DNA from: JABWAJ01 sp038323375
Lineage (GTDB): Bacteria; Bacteroidota; Bacteroidia; Chitinophagales; Saprospiraceae
NCBI GenBank assembly: GCA_038323375.1
Contig: JBBQGV010000025.1
Coordinates: forward strand, 1-64,000
Reading direction: 5' to 3'
Length of the DNA: 64,000 bases
Shown: in pieces, positions 24,276-32,724 of the stretch
Numbering within the stretch: the stretch's first letter is position 1
How the letters are laid out: each line of letters starts with the position of its first letter
Made by a program: the position numbers and the translations under genes
Notes under the pieces: generated by a model
The model's database searches: none
What the model saw: the letters and a program-made list of their open reading frames with translations, nothing else
Told to the model about the DNA's origin: nothing

Positions 24276-25805
24276 GTGATGGATAATTCAATTAATCTAA
24301 AGCCTGCTTTTGCGCAAATGACCGACCTCGCCGCTGAGCGTTTTGGCGGCAAAACCTTAGCGTGCAGCGACGATTTTTTTGCAAAAATGGAAAACCTGCT
24401 GAAACCCGGACGCGGCATTTTTATCCCCGACAAATATACCGACTGCGGCAAATGGATGGACGGCTGGGAAAGCCGGCGCAAACGTGTGGCGGGCCACGAC
24501 TGGTGTGTGCTCCAACTTGGCGCGGAAGGCATTGTGCACGGGGTAGACATTGACACCAACCATTTCCTCGGCAATCACCCGCCTTTCGCGAGCATGGAAG
24601 CCTGTTGGCTGGATTTCGCTGAAGCGGAAAAAGTGGACTGGCATGCGGATGGGGCAGTAGGTTGGACGGAAATTCTGCCCAAATCGCCCCTGAATCCCGG
24701 CAGCCAGCATTTTTATGCCGTGGAAAGCCGGGAAAAATGGACCCATCTCAAACTCCATATTTACCCCGACGGCGGTGTGGCGCGCCTCAAAGTGTACGGC
24801 GAGGTGGCCAAAAACTGGGCTTTGGTGGCACCTAACGCGCTCATAGACTTAGCTGCAGCGATAAACGGCGGAAAAGCCATCGAGTGTAACGACGAGTTTT
24901 TCAGCCACAAAAACAACATCAACATGCCCAACCGGGGCACCAATATGGGCGACGGCTGGGAAACGAAGCGCAACCGCACGCCCGGCAACTGCGACTGGCT
25001 AATCTTGCGCTTAGCGCGAAAAGGACAAATCCGCAGGATCGTGGTGGATACCCGCCATTTCAAAGGCAATTACCCCGACCGCTGCAAGCTGGAAGGCTGC
25101 GTATTTCCCATGGACGACGATTCCTGCGCAGACGCCGTCTGGACGCCATTGTTGCCGGAAATGAAACTGCAGGCCGACGCCGAACACGTTTTTGAATCCG
25201 AAATCCTGACCCACCAACCGTTTACCCACGTGCGCCTGACTATTTTTCCGGATGGCGGAGTGAGCCGTTTGCGGTTGTTCGGAACGTTGGATCCGGAGGC
25301 CGTGAGCCTGGCCGAATTGAATGAGATGCCAGCAGGGCTTTTTTTAGAAAAAACGGGCAAATGCGGTGGCGCAAAAGCCTGGAGCGAAAAATTGCTTGCT
25401 GCGCGGCCGTTTGCAAGCCGAGCCGAGCTTTTTGAGAAAGCCGGAGGAGCCTGGTTTTCCTGCAAAAAAGCGGATTGGCTGGAGGCTTTCGACCACCATC
25501 CGCGCATCGGCGATGTGGAAAGCCTGAAACAAAAATTTGCGGCAACCGCAGCCTGGGCGTCAAAAGAACAGAGCCGGGTGAGCGAGGCGGACGTTTCCGT
25601 ACTAGAGGAATTAAAGCGCTACAACGATTTGTATTTTGAAAAATTCAGCTTCATTTTCATTGTTTTTGCAACCGGGAAATCGGCAGAAGAGATGCTGGCG
25701 ATTTTAAAAATCCGCTACGAAAACGACCCCGTGGAAGAGGTGCTCAACGCCGTTTTGGAGCAACATAAAATCACCCAACTTCGATTGGAAAAACTACTGC
25801 TATGA
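24276..25805 (+). CDS. Allantoicase fused to OHCU decarboxylase
   Basis: A 509-residue bifunctional protein. Residues about 1-345 are a complete allantoicase with its two repeated jelly-roll halves (each with DGWESRR/DGWETKRNR, HFLGN/HFKGNYP and YPDGGVARLKVYG/FPDGGVSRLRLFG). Residues about 350-509 are an OHCU decarboxylase (UraD) domain, containing the family's HHPRIGD and the C-terminal helix ILKIRYENDPVEEVLNAV. It therefore covers two non-consecutive steps: OHCU to S-allantoin, and allantoate to ureidoglycolate plus urea. The stop overlaps the start of the HIU hydrolase gene by 4 bp. Confidence 0.9.
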   Translation: MMDNSINLKPAFAQMTDLAAERFGGKTLACSDDFFAKMENLLKPGRGIFIPDKYTDCGKWMDGWESRRKRVAGHDWCVLQLGAEGIVHGVDIDTNHFLGNHPPFASMEACWLDFAEAEKVDWHADGAVGWTEILPKSPLNPGSQHFYAVESREKWTHLKLHIYPDGGVARLKVYGEVAKNWALVAPNALIDLAAAINGGKAIECNDEFFSHKNNINMPNRGTNMGDGWETKRNRTPGNCDWLILRLARKGQIRRIVVDTRHFKGNYPDRCKLEGCVFPMDDDSCADAVWTPLLPEMKLQADAEHVFESEILTHQPFTHVRLTIFPDGGVSRLRLFGTLDPEAVSLAELNEMPAGLFLEKTGKCGGAKAWSEKLLAARPFASRAELFEKAGGAWFSCKKADWLEAFDHHPRIGDVESLKQKFAATAAWASKEQSRVSEADVSVLEELKRYNDLYFEKFSFIFIVFATGKSAEEMLAILKIRYENDPVEEVLNAVLEQHKITQLRLEKLLL

Positions 25806-26140
25806 GTCAGATCACCACCCATATTTTAAATACGGCGACCGGAAAACCGGCTGGGGGTGTTGCTTTACGCCTGGAACAGAAAGTGGGCACCGATTGGCAA
25901 ACCCTCGCGCATGGCATCACGAACGCTGAAGGGCGCGTCGCTAACCTGCTGCCAAAAGACACCCTGGTGGAGCCCGGAGAATACCGGATGGTTTTTGAAA
26001 CGGCATCCTGGTTTGAAGTCCAAAACATTGCCACGTTTTATCCTTTGGTAGAAATCCGGTTTTACATTCGCGACGCGGCGCACTACCATATTCCATTGTT
26101 GTTGAGCCCGTTTGGGTATACGACTTATCGGGGGAGTTGA
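25802..26140 (+). CDS. uraH: 5-Hydroxyisourate hydrolase
   Basis: A 112-residue transthyretin-fold enzyme. The family signature is visible: THILNTATGKPAGGVALRLE at the N-terminus, TNAEGRV in the middle, HYHIPLLLSPFGYTTY in the last strand and the terminal YRGS motif that distinguishes the enzyme from transthyretin. It converts 5-hydroxyisourate to OHCU, between uricase and the decarboxylase domain of the preceding gene. Translation is probably coupled to that gene through the 4-bp overlap. It is cytosolic; no export signal is present. Confidence 0.95.
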   Translation: MSQITTHILNTATGKPAGGVALRLEQKVGTDWQTLAHGITNAEGRVANLLPKDTLVEPGEYRMVFETASWFEVQNIATFYPLVEIRFYIRDAAHYHIPLLLSPFGYTTYRGS

Positions 26141-26216
26141 GGGGGGGCAAGAGGTTTCACACAACGGCACAACGGACACAACGAATTGAATTATTAGCAA
26201 CAAAAGATATCGAAAT

Positions 26217-27650
26217 ATGAAATTCACAATTTCTGAGAACCTAAAGAACGTTGTACTCACTGATCTGAAAGTAGCCAACCTGGCCTACTACAATATCTAC
26301 AAAGGCGACTCCCCAGATCGGCAACCCGTTCATACCGTGTATGGTGGTGCCAATTTATTCACCCACGACACCGCAGCGCGCATGTCGCAGGCGGCGCTGA
26401 ACAATTTCAAAACCTACGCGCCCAATTTTGTCGTCCTGGCCAAAGTGCTTGAATTACAGGGCCGTCATACAATGCCCGGCCAGGAAGACATGGTGCAGGC
26501 ATTGGGGGAAAAATTGGCAGCCCTTTCCGAAGCGGAAAGGCGCGAACACCCGGCATGGCTGGCTTATACGGTTTATCAGCGCATCCTGCAAAAATTAGCG
26601 CGGGAAGCCGTTGAAGATTTTCGGATTGATTTTGAAGACGGTTTCGGCAACCGCCCCGACGACGAGGAAGATGCGGTGGCCGTGCAGGCAGCATTGGAAG
26701 TAGCCAAAGGCATGGAAATGCACAGCCTGCCGCCGTTCATTGGCATTCGCATCAAACCTTTTACGGAAGATTTGAAAGCGCGGGGCATCCGAACCTTAGA
26801 TATTTTCCTGACCACCCTGTTGGAAAAAACCGGCGGAAAACTGCCCGAACACTTCATTGTGATGTTGCCCAAAGTGGTCATCCCCGAGCAGGTAAAAGCC
26901 TTGGCACGCATTTTTGAAGCGTTTGAACAAGCCTTCCAACTGCCCCATCTGACCCTCAAAATGGAAACGATGGTGGAACAAACCCAGGCCATTATGGACG
27001 CGGAGGGCAAAAACCCGCTAATGTCCTTCATACGGGCAAGCGAGGGGCGTTGCATCGCGGCGCATTTTGGCACCTACGATTACACGGCCAGTGCAGGCAT
27101 CACCGCCAAATACCAAACCATGGCGCACCCGGTCTGCGATTTTGCGCACCATGTAACCAAAGTGGCCTTAGGCAATACCGGCATCATGCTCTCCGACGGT
27201 GCCACCAACGTGATGCCCATTGGTCCGCATCGGGGCGAAAACCTGAGCGCGCAGCAATTGCGGGAAAACAGGGAAGTCGTACACAAAGCCTGGCGCACCA
27301 GCTTCGATCATACCATGCATTCGCTGATCAACGGCCTTTACCAGGGCTGGGATTTGCACCCGGCGCAATTGCCGATGCGCTACGCTGCGGTGTATACTTT
27401 TTTCTTAGAAAGTTATGAAGACGCGGCGCTGCGACTCCGGCATTTTGTGGACAAAGCAGCCCAGGCAACTTTGTCAGGCGATATTTTCGACGACGCCGCC
27501 ACCGGACAGGGCTTGCTGAATTATTTCCTGAAAGCCCTGAATTGCGGGGCTATTTCGGAAGCGGAAGCCACGGTCACCGGCTTGTCGGTGGAAGAGATTC
27601 GGTTGCGGTCGTTTTATCAGATTTTGCAGAAGCGGAAAGGAGAGGCTTGA
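26217..27650 (+). CDS. DUF6986-type protein (HpcH/CitE/malate-synthase-like superfamily)
   Basis: A 477-residue protein. Conserved stretches include EDFRIDFEDGFGNRPDDEED, PFIGIRIKPF, MLPKVVIPEQV, LKMETMVEQTQAIMD and GTYDYTASAGI, which fit a TIM-barrel lyase/synthase with acidic metal ligands (Asp/Glu in FEDGFGNR and METM). Some databases label relatives phosphoenolpyruvate kinase, which seems unsupported. It ends the urate cluster, whose final carbon product is ureidoglycolate and then glyoxylate, so a glyoxylate-using condensation is an attractive inference. The last third is duplicated at 29412-29871. Confidence 0.6.
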   Translation: MKFTISENLKNVVLTDLKVANLAYYNIYKGDSPDRQPVHTVYGGANLFTHDTAARMSQAALNNFKTYAPNFVVLAKVLELQGRHTMPGQEDMVQALGEKLAALSEAERREHPAWLAYTVYQRILQKLAREAVEDFRIDFEDGFGNRPDDEEDAVAVQAALEVAKGMEMHSLPPFIGIRIKPFTEDLKARGIRTLDIFLTTLLEKTGGKLPEHFIVMLPKVVIPEQVKALARIFEAFEQAFQLPHLTLKMETMVEQTQAIMDAEGKNPLMSFIRASEGRCIAAHFGTYDYTASAGITAKYQTMAHPVCDFAHHVTKVALGNTGIMLSDGATNVMPIGPHRGENLSAQQLRENREVVHKAWRTSFDHTMHSLINGLYQGWDLHPAQLPMRYAAVYTFFLESYEDAALRLRHFVDKAAQATLSGDIFDDAATGQGLLNYFLKALNCGAISEAEATVTGLSVEEIRLRSFYQILQKRKGEA

Positions 27651-27701
27651 TTCGAAGATTTGCCGCCCAAGCCTTTGCTTCAACACAATCATTTGAAAAA
27701 G

Positions 27702-27796
27702 GCTTCATTTCAGGTATGTACCGGGGCGAAGCTTTACCGCGTAAGATTTTACGACGCGGATACAATGCTTCATTTCAGGTATGTACCGGGGCGAAG
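27702..27796. repeat. Exact 30-bp direct repeat flanking a 35-bp insert (locus 1)
   Basis: Copy 1 is 27702-27731 and copy 2 is 27767-27796; both begin GCTTCATTTCAGG and end CGGGGCGAAG. The bases just outside differ, so the match is exactly 30 bp. The 35-bp insert 27732-27766 holds an imperfect palindrome CCGCGTAAG...CGACGCGG. The same 30/35/30 geometry occurs at 58697-58791 with unrelated sequence. The 190 bp between the DUF6986 stop and the Imm11-like remnant contain nothing else recognised. Confidence 0.85.
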
Positions 27797-27840
27797 GCGG
27801 CATTGTAGAACCGATGGAGTTGTTGTGGTATGAGTGGTCA

Positions 27841-28530
27841 TTACAGGGTTCCTTCCACTCTTTGAGCTTTTGAAATAATATTGTCGTCCACAAAATTTTC
27901 ACCTTGATGGAATGGAATCAGGCAGATGCCTGTGATTTTGGCCTCGCGTAAAGCATCTGCTGCTTTTTCGTTGACCATCCAGAGGAAGGACACCCCAGCG
28001 AGCAGGAAGAAATTCCACTCAATATTTTCCTTTATATATAGCTCTCGTGTCCCAATCCCCTTTTGTGTATGCCGATCTTCAAAATTTATGGCATTAAAGT
28101 CTTCATAGATATATTCGTAGCCATTTCTAATTCCTGCAATGCGGCAAAATATGGATCGAGAGTAGTCAACAATGTCAAATTGCCCATTTTACATAAGCAT
28201 AGAATACCGATAATCACTTCCTTTTCGATCAATTACCGAAGTGGGAAAAGACTTGTAAGGAGGAGCTTTAAAGTCATTTAAACAATCGAGGAATTTTTCA
28301 CTAATAAGTTTTCCTGGTGTAAAGCTCACTTGAAGTATCCAATCAGTAAGCTTTGCCCGATATTCCAGTTTAAACGGAGGTACTTTTAAGTCATCAGGAA
28401 TAGGCTCATACAAATACCTGGCGAGGTCATCACGGTAACGAAATTCAGATGAGTATAACCCTGTTGCCTGTACAGTCACTTTACCTCTTTCTTTCAGGTT
28501 GTTTGTTTCTGTTAAAATATACCAATTCAT
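27841..28530 (-). pseudogene. Imm11/DUF1629-like immunity protein with in-frame stop
   Basis: Read from ATG at 28530, the frame encodes 113 residues (MNWYILTETNN...LKVPPFKLEYRAKLTDWILQVSF...LISEKFLDCLNDF) up to TAA at 28189-28191. The same frame then continues open for 115 residues (NGQFDIVDYSRSIF...YIKENIEWNFFLLA...AADALREAKITGICLIPF) to 27841. The two parts together have the length and layout of Imm11-type immunity proteins of polymorphic toxin loci. A single nonsense codon therefore breaks an otherwise intact gene. No partner toxin is preserved. The family call is from pattern and moderately sure. Confidence 0.6.
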
Positions 28531-28595
28531 TGCGCCTTTATTTTAGATTAGCTCTATTTGAAAAATTATGGAAAACTTCATACCACGTATTGCCT

Positions 28596-28641
28596 GTGAA
28601 AGGATGCGAGGTAGTTACTGAAGAACCTAACATCCTTTCAC
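28596..28641. repeat. 11-bp perfect inverted repeat between lipoprotein and Imm11-like genes
   Basis: GTGAAAGGATG (28596-28606) and CATCCTTTCAC (28631-28641) pair perfectly around a 24-nt loop. It lies between the stop of the upstream lipoprotein gene and the start of the immunity-like gene on the minus strand. It may be a transcript end for an earlier gene; there is no long T-run. Confidence 0.6.
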
Positions 28642-28710
28642 AAATCAACAAATTCTTCAAGAGCTCTTTTCTTTTCCAAAGATAAGAAATTTGCCCCCTT
28701 GAATATTACC

Positions 28711-29028
28711 TTATAGTGGAGAGATAACCGTTTCACTTACAAACCCGTGTATTTCATTTTGGCGTGCTATTTCATTGTACGCTTCAACCAATAAAGGTTG
28801 ATAAATGGTCGGATACTCCTCGCTGCGCATATCCAGGCTATTACTGCTCCGCGATGGATTCCACGAAAAGAAATTATTTTCTTTTTCAGACCATTGATAG
28901 ACACTGAAATTTTGCTTGCGCAAACCGGATTGTTCATCTGCAAATTCTTCGTTCAGGATATCTTTATTGCAGGAAAATAACATCACAGCCAGCAGGGCTG
29001 CCAGCCACACAGAGAGATTGAGTTTCAT
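28711..29028 (-). CDS. Small lipoprotein of unknown function
   Basis: A 105-residue protein with a clear lipoprotein signal (MKLNLSVWLAALLAVMLFSC, lipobox LFSC, acylated Cys20) and no recognised domain. The mature part is acidic and polar (NEEFADEQSGLRKQNF...). It lies in the decayed patch between the intact and partial DUF6986 genes, so it may itself be a truncated remnant. Codon use looks more A/T-rich than its neighbours, consistent with acquired DNA. Confidence 0.5.
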   Translation of the reverse strand: MKLNLSVWLAALLAVMLFSCNKDILNEEFADEQSGLRKQNFSVYQWSEKENNFFSWNPSRSSNSLDMRSEEYPTIYQPLLVEAYNEIARQNEIHGFVSETVISPL

Positions 29029-29107
29029 GTGTTCATTGAGTTAAAAAGTGATTCAATTTTGGTTTAGGAACGTGGCGTAAATAAGTTACCTGAATTCGGC
29101 GAGACTA

Positions 29108-29187
29108 TTTTGTCATCAGGGAAGGCGCGAGAAGGGAACTTAGCCTAAGCTAAGTGACCTTCGATGCAACGAAGCATGGTGACAAAA
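29108..29187. repeat. 80-bp structured element bounded by TTTTGTCA/TGACAAAA
   Basis: TTTTGTCA at 29108-29115 and its complement TGACAAAA at 29180-29187 enclose further hairpins: ACTTAGCCTAAGCTAAGT (perfect stem ACTTAGC/GCTAAGT) and CTTCGATGCAACGAAG. The nested palindromes with an outer inverted repeat resemble a small mobile or folded element. It sits in the 380-bp gap between the lipoprotein start and the DUF6986 fragment; the rest of the gap holds only A/T-rich sequence. Confidence 0.55.
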
Positions 29188-29411
29188 GAGGCCGCCCAAA
29201 CTGGGAAGTTATCTACGACACATTCCTTAGCACGCGCGCAGTGCCGGGTATGCATACGAATAGCAATAAAGATACCCCCCCCTCGTTTTGAATCACCAAA
29301 TTTTTTAACACATTTGTTTTTTAATTTTTATTGCCAGGCAATTAATCTAATGATTTATAGGCATTTGCCCCAACTTCTGCAATGGTTGCGAAGCTGATCT
29401 TGTGTCCGTCG

Positions 29412-29871
29412 CTCCGACGGCGCTACCAACGTGATGCCCATCGAGCCGCACCGGGGCGAAAACCTGAGCGCGCAACAACTTCGGGAAAACGCAAAAGTCG
29501 TACACAAAGCCTGGCGCACTGGCTTCGACCACACGATGCATTCGCTGATCAACGGCCTTTACCAGGGATGGGATTTGCACCCGGCGCAATTGCCGATGCG
29601 CTACGCCGCAGTGTATCCTTTTTTCTTAGAAAGTTATGAAGACGCGGCGGTGCGACTCCGGCATTTTGTGGACAAAGCAGCTCAGGCAACTTTGTCAGGC
29701 GATATTTTCGACGACGCCGCCACCGGTCAGGGCTTGCTGAATTATTTCCTGAAAGCCCTGAATTGCGGGGCTATTTCGGAAGCGGAAGCCACGGTCACCG
29801 GCTTGTCGGTGGAAGAGATTCGGTTGCGGTCGTTTTATCGGATACTTAGGAACAGAAAAGGTGGCGAATAA
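29412..29871 (+). pseudogene. Partial duplicate of DUF6986 gene (C-terminal third)
   Basis: Similarity to 27193-27650 starts abruptly at CTCCGACGG (29412) and runs to the stop codon. The first possible ATG in frame is 29431, giving 146 residues. The central stretch (about 29570-29830) is almost base-identical to the intact gene. The first 150 bp and the last 30 bp carry clusters of differences (MPIEPHRGEN versus MPIGPHRGEN; RILRNRKGGE versus QILQKRKGEA). The missing N-terminal barrel makes it non-functional. It marks the far edge of the accessory patch. Confidence 0.85.
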
Positions 29872-29883
29872 GCAAGGTTTTAA

Positions 29884-30183
29884 TTACTTCAGCAATCCCT
29901 GCAACTTCATCACAACCCCCATATCCCCCTTCACCTTGATTTTGCCGGTCATGAAGGCCATCATCGGATTGATGTTGCCATTCATCACGCCTTCGAGGTC
30001 GGCTAAGCTGACGGTAACGGTGCAGTCCGCTTCTTTGTCTTCGGTGCTCACGATATTTTCGGCACCGCTTCCATCTAAGTAGATCAGTTGGTCGTTGCCA
30101 AAATTGAATTTAAGCTTGGCGCCCAGCGGGCCGTTTGTAGCGGCTCGATCCTGAATGGATTTAAGTATGGTTTCAAAACTCAT
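29884..30183 (-). CDS. SCP2 sterol-binding-domain protein
   Basis: A 99-residue single-domain protein with the SCP2 pattern: AKLKFNFGNDQLIYLDGSG, a central DCTVTVSLADLEGVMNGN and the C-terminal FMTGKIKVKGDMGVVMKLQGLL. SCP2 domains bind lipids or acyl chains in a hydrophobic pocket. It lies upstream-adjacent to nothing on its own strand except the acyl-CoA synthetase gene that precedes it by about 50 bp, so co-transcription and a lipid-handling role are likely. It is cytosolic. Confidence 0.88.
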   Translation of the reverse strand: MSFETILKSIQDRAATNGPLGAKLKFNFGNDQLIYLDGSGAENIVSTEDKEADCTVTVSLADLEGVMNGNINPMMAFMTGKIKVKGDMGVVMKLQGLLK

Positions 30184-30235
30184 GTTGTTGAATTGAATAG
30201 ATTTTACAAATAATGTCTTGGGACAGCAAAGGTAA

Positions 30236-31918
30236 TTATTCCCAAACGATTGCTTCCCTCTGTTCGTACCATTGCTGCAAATAAGGCGCGTAACGCTGAT
30301 TCACCACATTTCGCTTGATTTTCAGCGTGGGCGTCAGGACGCCGTTTTCCACATTCCAGGTTTCCCGCACCACCACCACTTTGGCTAAACGCTCAAAATT
30401 GGCTAAGGTATCGTTGACGTCCTTCAGTGTTTGCTGGAGGCTTTGCACCACGGCTTCGCGCGCGGCGTTTTTGCCGATTTCAGACAACACCGTCAGTGCA
30501 ACGGGCTGGGGCAGCGTTAACCCTACAATGCAAATTTGTTCGATATAGCTGTTTTGCGCAAAGCCCCATTCGATGGGCGCCGGCACGATAAACTTCCCTT
30601 TTGCCGACTTGAACGTATCGGCAACCCTTCCGGTAATGCGCAGGTAGCCGGCTGCGTCAAGTTCGCCCTGATCACCGGTGTGGAGCCAGCCGTCGCGCAG
30701 GATTTCGCGGGTTTTGGCTTCGTCTTTATAGTATCCCCGCATCAGCCAGGGTGCGCGCATGATGATTTCGCCGCTTTCGGGATCCGTTTTGATTTCAACT
30801 TCCGGAAGTACCTGCCCCACGGTTCCGATCTTATTCGCATTGCGCATCATGAGGGTACAGCCGGCGCAATTTTCCGTCATGCCATACACTTCCCGGACGT
30901 TGATTTTAAGGCGTCGAAACCATTGTTTCAGCGAATCGGGTGCGGGCGCTGCACCGGTGAAAGTTACACGCGCCTGGTCTAAGCCCAGCCCTTTTTGGAT
31001 TTTCTTTTTTACCAGACTCGAAATAATGGGAATTTTGAGCAGCAAACTGAGCTTGTGCTGCGGCATTTTTTCTAAAATAGCGAGCTGAAACTTCGACCAG
31101 ATCCGGGGCACGCCCAAAAACAGGGTCGGGCGGGTTTGCTGAAGGTTTTTGACAAAACTGTCGAGCGATTCAGCAAAAGCAATGCACCCCCCGTTGAACA
31201 TACAGGCCAATTCCACAATGAGTCGCTCCGCGATGTGGTTGAGCGGCAGGTATGAAAAATAACGGTGTTCGTCTCCCAGAAACAGGCCAACCGCATCGTG
31301 CGTTCGCTCCATTTGCATCAGCGCGGAGGGCGCATGGTAATCAAGGATTACCCCTTTGGGCGTTCCGGTGGTGCCGGAAGTGAACAGGATGGTCCAGACT
31401 TGCTTGAGGTCAGGCCGGAAAGACTCGGGAACCGGTTCGTGGCGCGCCAGCAGGTCTTCCCACTTTGCGCCTTTGTCCACCGCAGCATTACCTTCGTAGT
31501 GTGGGAAAGTAATGATGGGCAATTCAGCAGGTATGCCCGTTTTCATTTTTTTCCATTCGTCGAGTTTTCCTACAAAGATGGCCTCCAGATCGCCCAGTTC
31601 AATCACTTCAGCCAACTGGGGCGCAGTGAGGGTCGGAAAAAAAGGCACCGAAACATAGCCCCCCATCATAATCGCGAGATCAGCGATGATCCAGTGGTAG
31701 CAATTTTTGGAAACGATCCCAATGTGTGCGCCGCTTTGGAGACCCATTGCCCTTAAGGCTGCGACCATTTGCCGCGCTTCCCGACCAGCCTGTGCCCAGG
31801 TGATGGTTTTCCAGGTATCGCCGTATGGCTGGCGCAGGAAAGGGGCATCGGGTTGTTTTGCTTCCCAGTCGTAGAAATCGTCGAGCATCGTTTTAAGCCC
31901 GAATGTGGATTGTTGCAT
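30236..31918 (-). CDS. Long-chain acyl-CoA synthetase (AMP-forming)
   Basis: A 560-residue ANL-superfamily enzyme. Motifs are TILFTSGTTGTPKGVIL (P-loop, about 187-203), YGMTENCAG (about 344-352) and GWLHTGDQGELDAAGYLRITGR (about 415-436) with the following catalytic-Lys region. It activates fatty acids with ATP and CoA. The layout resembles FadD15-type long-chain ligases. The SCP2-domain gene lies 52 bp downstream on the same strand and probably shares its transcript. No signal peptide or membrane helix is evident. Confidence 0.88.
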   Translation of the reverse strand: MQQSTFGLKTMLDDFYDWEAKQPDAPFLRQPYGDTWKTITWAQAGREARQMVAALRAMGLQSGAHIGIVSKNCYHWIIADLAIMMGGYVSVPFFPTLTAPQLAEVIELGDLEAIFVGKLDEWKKMKTGIPAELPIITFPHYEGNAAVDKGAKWEDLLARHEPVPESFRPDLKQVWTILFTSGTTGTPKGVILDYHAPSALMQMERTHDAVGLFLGDEHRYFSYLPLNHIAERLIVELACMFNGGCIAFAESLDSFVKNLQQTRPTLFLGVPRIWSKFQLAILEKMPQHKLSLLLKIPIISSLVKKKIQKGLGLDQARVTFTGAAPAPDSLKQWFRRLKINVREVYGMTENCAGCTLMMRNANKIGTVGQVLPEVEIKTDPESGEIIMRAPWLMRGYYKDEAKTREILRDGWLHTGDQGELDAAGYLRITGRVADTFKSAKGKFIVPAPIEWGFAQNSYIEQICIVGLTLPQPVALTVLSEIGKNAAREAVVQSLQQTLKDVNDTLANFERLAKVVVVRETWNVENGVLTPTLKIKRNVVNQRYAPYLQQWYEQREAIVWE

Positions 31919-32123
31919 AGCCGTTGTATTTGTTTGTAACGCCTTAGTCGCTTATTCAAGGTCGAACCAACTGGGGCTTAAGAATTGACTTTCAGGATAT
32001 TATAACGAAAAACATTGCTTTATAAAAATTTTTATTCTAAAAAACCCTGTTAAGAAAAGCTTAATTCCTGAAAATTCAAAACCTAAGTGCCGATAATCTG
32101 TCGTAAGTGCATCTGTTCTCAAA

Positions 32124-32131
32124 TAATTTTG
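32124..32131 (+). promoter_or_regulatory. -7 box TAATTTTG upstream of fasciclin gene
   Basis: An exact TAnnTTTG match 29 bp before the start codon at 32161. A TCTG lies 23 bp upstream as a poor -33 candidate. The surrounding 240 bp are A/T-rich and hold no gene. Confidence 0.45.
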
Positions 32132-32160
32132 AATTACACAACAACACTAAAAAAAGTATC

Positions 32161-32721
32161 ATGAAGTCGTTCTCTCAAATTTCAACACTTGCTCTGGCAT
32201 TTTTTGCCGCAATTTCGCTCAACGCCCAAAGCATGGACAACACCGTAATGGTAGGCGGAGAAGCCATGTTCCCGATGAAAAACATCGTTGAAAATGCCGT
32301 GAATTCCAAAGCGCATACGACCTTAGTCGCTGCTGTTAAAGCAGCCGGATTGGTAGAAACGCTGCAAGGTGCCGGCCCGTTCACGGTATTTGCACCAAGC
32401 AACGACGCTTTTGAAAACCTGCCTGCCGGAACGGTAGAAACCTTGCTGAAGCCGGAAAACAAAAGCAAATTGGCTGGCGTCCTGACGTACCACGTCCTTG
32501 CCGGAAAATATGATTTCAAAGCGCTGGCGAAACTGATCAAGAAGGGAAAAAATACGCTCACAACGGTGAATGGCGCTACCCTCACGGTTATGATGAACGG
32601 CGCACGCAACATTGCCGTAAAAGATGCCAATGGCAACGTTGCCAACATCAGCGTGTACGACGTGTATCAGAAAAATGGCGTTATCCACTCTTTGGATACG
32701 GTGCTGTTGCCTAAGATGTAA
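32161..32721 (+). CDS. Secreted fasciclin-domain protein
   Basis: A 186-residue protein with a signal peptide (MKSFSQISTLALAFFAAISLNAQ) and one fasciclin (FAS1) domain at about residues 45-186. The FAS1 H1 and H2 motifs are visible as GPFTVFAPSNDAFENLP and NVYDV..KNGVIHSLDTVLLP-type sequence near the end. FAS1 domains mediate extracellular adhesion. The start at 32161 is chosen because it opens the signal peptide and follows a -7 box. It is monocistronic, followed by an R1 element three bases after the stop and then a terminator. Confidence 0.9.
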   Translation: MKSFSQISTLALAFFAAISLNAQSMDNTVMVGGEAMFPMKNIVENAVNSKAHTTLVAAVKAAGLVETLQGAGPFTVFAPSNDAFENLPAGTVETLLKPENKSKLAGVLTYHVLAGKYDFKALAKLIKKGKNTLTTVNGATLTVMMNGARNIAVKDANGNVANISVYDVYQKNGVIHSLDTVLLPKM

Positions 32722-32724
32722 TTA

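Noticed and set aside
26407..27073. Open frames antisense to the DUF6986 gene
   Set aside because: They have Cys/Arg/Pro-rich composition without recognisable features and are fully explained by the sense gene.
27702..27796. A minimal CRISPR array (repeat-spacer-repeat)
   Set aside because: The repeat occurs only twice, there is no leader-like array context or cas gene, and the equivalent locus at 58697 lies inside a gene with an unrelated repeat. An integration scar fits better than an array.
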